Below are positions 61,608 through 64,000 of a stretch of 64,000 bases of DNA, one piece after another. A program made the translations under genes and the position numbers. Each line of letters starts with the position of its first letter. Within the stretch, counting starts at the first letter, position 1. The DNA is from Euryodendron excelsum. Lineage: Eukaryota > Streptophyta > Magnoliopsida > Ericales > Pentaphylacaceae. The notes under the pieces are model-generated. The model was not told the origin of the DNA. It made no database searches and was given only the letters and a program-made list of their open reading frames with translations. The stretch covers positions 54,480,183 to 54,544,182 of the forward strand of contig CM065377.1 of NCBI GenBank assembly GCA_033060915.1, given 5' to 3'.

Positions 61608-63692
61608 ATCATGGTAAATGTAAAGATACACTCATTGGCAGAATATAGGCAATAATATTAATTCTATTAAAGAACAAAGATAACAGGAAACCATTTAGTA
61701 ATTCAACTTGTCACAAAATACTGCAATCTTTTTAAGTACTGAATCTAGATTCTAGACTAGCTCCGGTCAAATTTAACAAAAAACCATCACATAAACCAAA
61801 ACTTAAAGGTGAAGCAGCAAATGTACAGCACTCCATTTATCAACCAAAGATTTCATTTGTCTGCAATCACGAAATCACCACAACCATTTAAAGCATTTGC
61901 GCCCAACAAGCTCTCATACACCTGAACCAAATACCCACATACAACTTAATCCATCATTCAACATCCAAATGTATGAGAGAACAAAAGTAAAGGAAGGGCT
62001 ATCCTCACAGCCATGCATGTTTGGTGATCTGTGTTAGCATGAGAGCTGTATATCCAGCCAATGACTGAAAATAGCACCTCCCAAATAAAATAGTAATAGC
62101 TACACAAGTAAAGGTGTCATTCCAGAGAATGCATTACATAGAGCTGACATGGTAGAAAAATGCTGACTGGAAAACCAAGTTACCAAACTTGATAGATTCA
62201 AAATCTCATGGACTAAAATAACCAATTTTCACATTGCATTAACAACATGAGAGCAACAAGACAAAAATAGCAAAAAGGGCAGGCAATGACTTATCTATTG
62301 AGCGAAGCAAAGACAAGCATTAAAACTTAAATTCTAGAAAACATTAAGATAAACAGTATGCTACAATAACACAATCAAGTGTGAACAAAAAGAACATCAC
62401 CCCTTCTTATTAAAATTGCAGAACCGTCGGTAGAAAGTGCAAATCACTACCTAGCTCATGACGCCCTGAATAAAATTGCATGTACTCAAACAAATCATAG
62501 TAGAAACAATATTATGGAGTCACAAATATGTTTCAACACAACAAAGCTAAAGGCATACAACTTCTATTCTTTCATCAACATTTATTAAACATGAAATTGA
62601 GATAAAACATTCTTCATTTGCAAGGACAATATGTCCATCAATCGGATTGAATATTATCATAAAAGTAGTTAGAAGTTTTTCGTACAAAGAAAAGTTTACA
62701 CATGTAACCTTTTCTTTTAATTCTGATAAAGTTTACTCACCCACACAAAACATTTCACCACTGGAAAGCAAATATAACATTACAAGTCACAGCCTTCAGA
62801 CAGAATAGAAATTATGAATTTAAGTGGTTAAAGTAATGGGAAATAATAAAAAAAAGTAACCTAGCAAGACAACCAAGCAAGACACAAAGGGGTAACCTCT
62901 TGGGATATATGGTGCAGAATTGCACACCAACTTTTTGGTAAAGCATCCTGAATAATATAGTTAGCTCAGCACCAATCAAGAATCCCCAAGAAATTACGAA
63001 GCGTGATATCCCTTGTGTGACAGTGCAGGGTGTATCCTAGAAATTGCTGAACATAGAGGCAAAATTGCTAGACATAAGAAGACAGCACCTGGTCCAATGC
63101 CTCAACAATCAATTTAAGTACAAAAGAGGAGTCCCAACAAGATTTATGCAGTGTTCGATGTAATGTGGCTCAGAAAGATGCAATTCTAGAAATCATTCAA
63201 CATAAAGCAAAAATAGGGACATGGCCAACCACTACAATTCTCGTATCACACCAAGCAAACCATGAAAAACTTCATTGCCAAATTCCAAATACTACCAATG
63301 AGGGGACTCTGAGATGTAGCAAGTCCGACAACTTACTAAACTAGCCAACTGCAAGGTAACTAACACTTACGGATTAGATGGAAACACCTTCACACTTAAA
63401 AATAAGAAGCAATTTCCAAATCTAATAAGAGAAGTTTAATGTGCTAGAAGTAGCAAAGTAACCATGAATTAGCAAAATTGATATAGCAAGCCATCAAAAA
63501 ACCCCAACGGAAAGATTTGAGTGGGAACACTAACACAAGGTCAAAGAAAACTTGTTGCACAAGCACAAAGAAAGAACAACAAGATATAGTCATATTGCAT
63601 TAACATAGAGGTCATGAAGTACAGGAAGTAGGAAATCAGATCGCTCCAACATGGGCAGCGTCTTATGAAAATGCTAAAAGAAGCACCATGAA
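61608..63692. other. Right-end region, possible minus-strand gene introns
   Basis: No confident gene. On the minus strand, an AG acceptor-like site at 61922 precedes a 22-codon frame (61921-61853) reading VYESLLGANALNGCGDFVIA, then DK and TGA; it could be the last exon of a gene that continues beyond the window. Other acceptor-like 'ttattcag' sites on that strand lie near 62478 and 62951. I could not connect these into a transcript. Confidence 0.3.
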
Positions 63693-63990
63693 CATACTTG
63701 AGCACATTACTTTTTAATGCACGAGAGAATAAAATTGAGGAGAAGGCCTTTCTACAACTATAGAGACATGGTAGTGGGGGCAAAAACAAGAATCATCATG
63801 ATCATACTTCAGCACGTTATTTTTTAATGCACGCCAAAATAAAATTGATCATAAAGGCTTTTCTACAACTATAGAGACATGATAGGGGGGCAAAACAAGA
63901 ATCATCATTGATTCATGATCATACTTCAGTACATTATTTATTAATGAACGCAAAAATAAAGTGATCGGAAGGTGCTAAACGAAAAAATGG
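63693..63990. repeat. Tandem repeat, ~110-117-bp unit, 2.6 copies
   Basis: Units start at 63693, 63803 and 63920 with 'catacttgagcacattac', 'catacttcagcacgttat' and 'catacttcagtacattat', then 'tttttaatgcacg', and in the first two 'ttctacaactatagagacat'. The third copy is cut short around 63985. The short minus-strand frame at 63541-63789 overlaps it and is probably chance. Confidence 0.85.
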
Positions 63991-64000
63991 AAATATAGAA

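Overview
The window is nuclear DNA from a flowering plant, most likely a eudicot. Genes are split by GT-AG introns, are spaced 2-15 kb apart, and sit in AT-rich sequence full of retrotransposons, MITEs and TA/GA microsatellites. I cannot name the species.

Five protein-coding genes can be reconstructed exon by exon, with all reading phases closing: (1) a cytosolic class-II phospholipase A1 (minus strand, 733-2278, 2 exons); (2) a CHUP1/IPGA1-like coiled-coil, proline-rich protein (plus, 25450-29967, 6 exons); (3) a Lin0512-family protein with a plastid-like N-terminus (plus, 31635-33806, 4 exons); (4) a trichome birefringence-like (TBL) O-acetyltransferase-family protein (minus, 35748-39856, 5 exons); (5) plastid ribosomal protein bL34c (plus, 48560-57389, 2 exons separated by an 8.38-kb intron). 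From memory, the Arabidopsis relatives of 1 and 2 lie close together on chromosome 4 and those of 4 and 5 close together on chromosome 1, so the window looks like a preserved ancestral gene order opened up by transposons.

Between genes 1 and 2 lie a full-length tRNA-derived SINE (8665-8918), the 3' end of an L1-type LINE (10300-10677), a GC-rich LTR (11910-12941), and a decayed Copia element (15542-23178, two 437-bp LTRs, CAACA target duplication) that was itself hit by a 1.8-kb long-LTR element. The bL34c intron holds a non-autonomous LTR retrotransposon (49578-54795, same family as the LTR at 11.9 kb, recognisable initiator-Met primer site). A second copy of the long-LTR family sits nested in its 3' LTR, and a third copy lies directly downstream. 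Small Tourist-like MITEs with TAA/TTA target duplications sit in introns of three of the five genes. The region 57.4-64 kb has no recognisable gene; it contains a hAT-like MITE and a terminal tandem repeat.

The most unusual signal is an array of paired GTCGAC palindromes, 20-22 bp apart, at the same relative place in all three long-LTR copies. The outer bases differ between copies, yet the sites remain palindromic.
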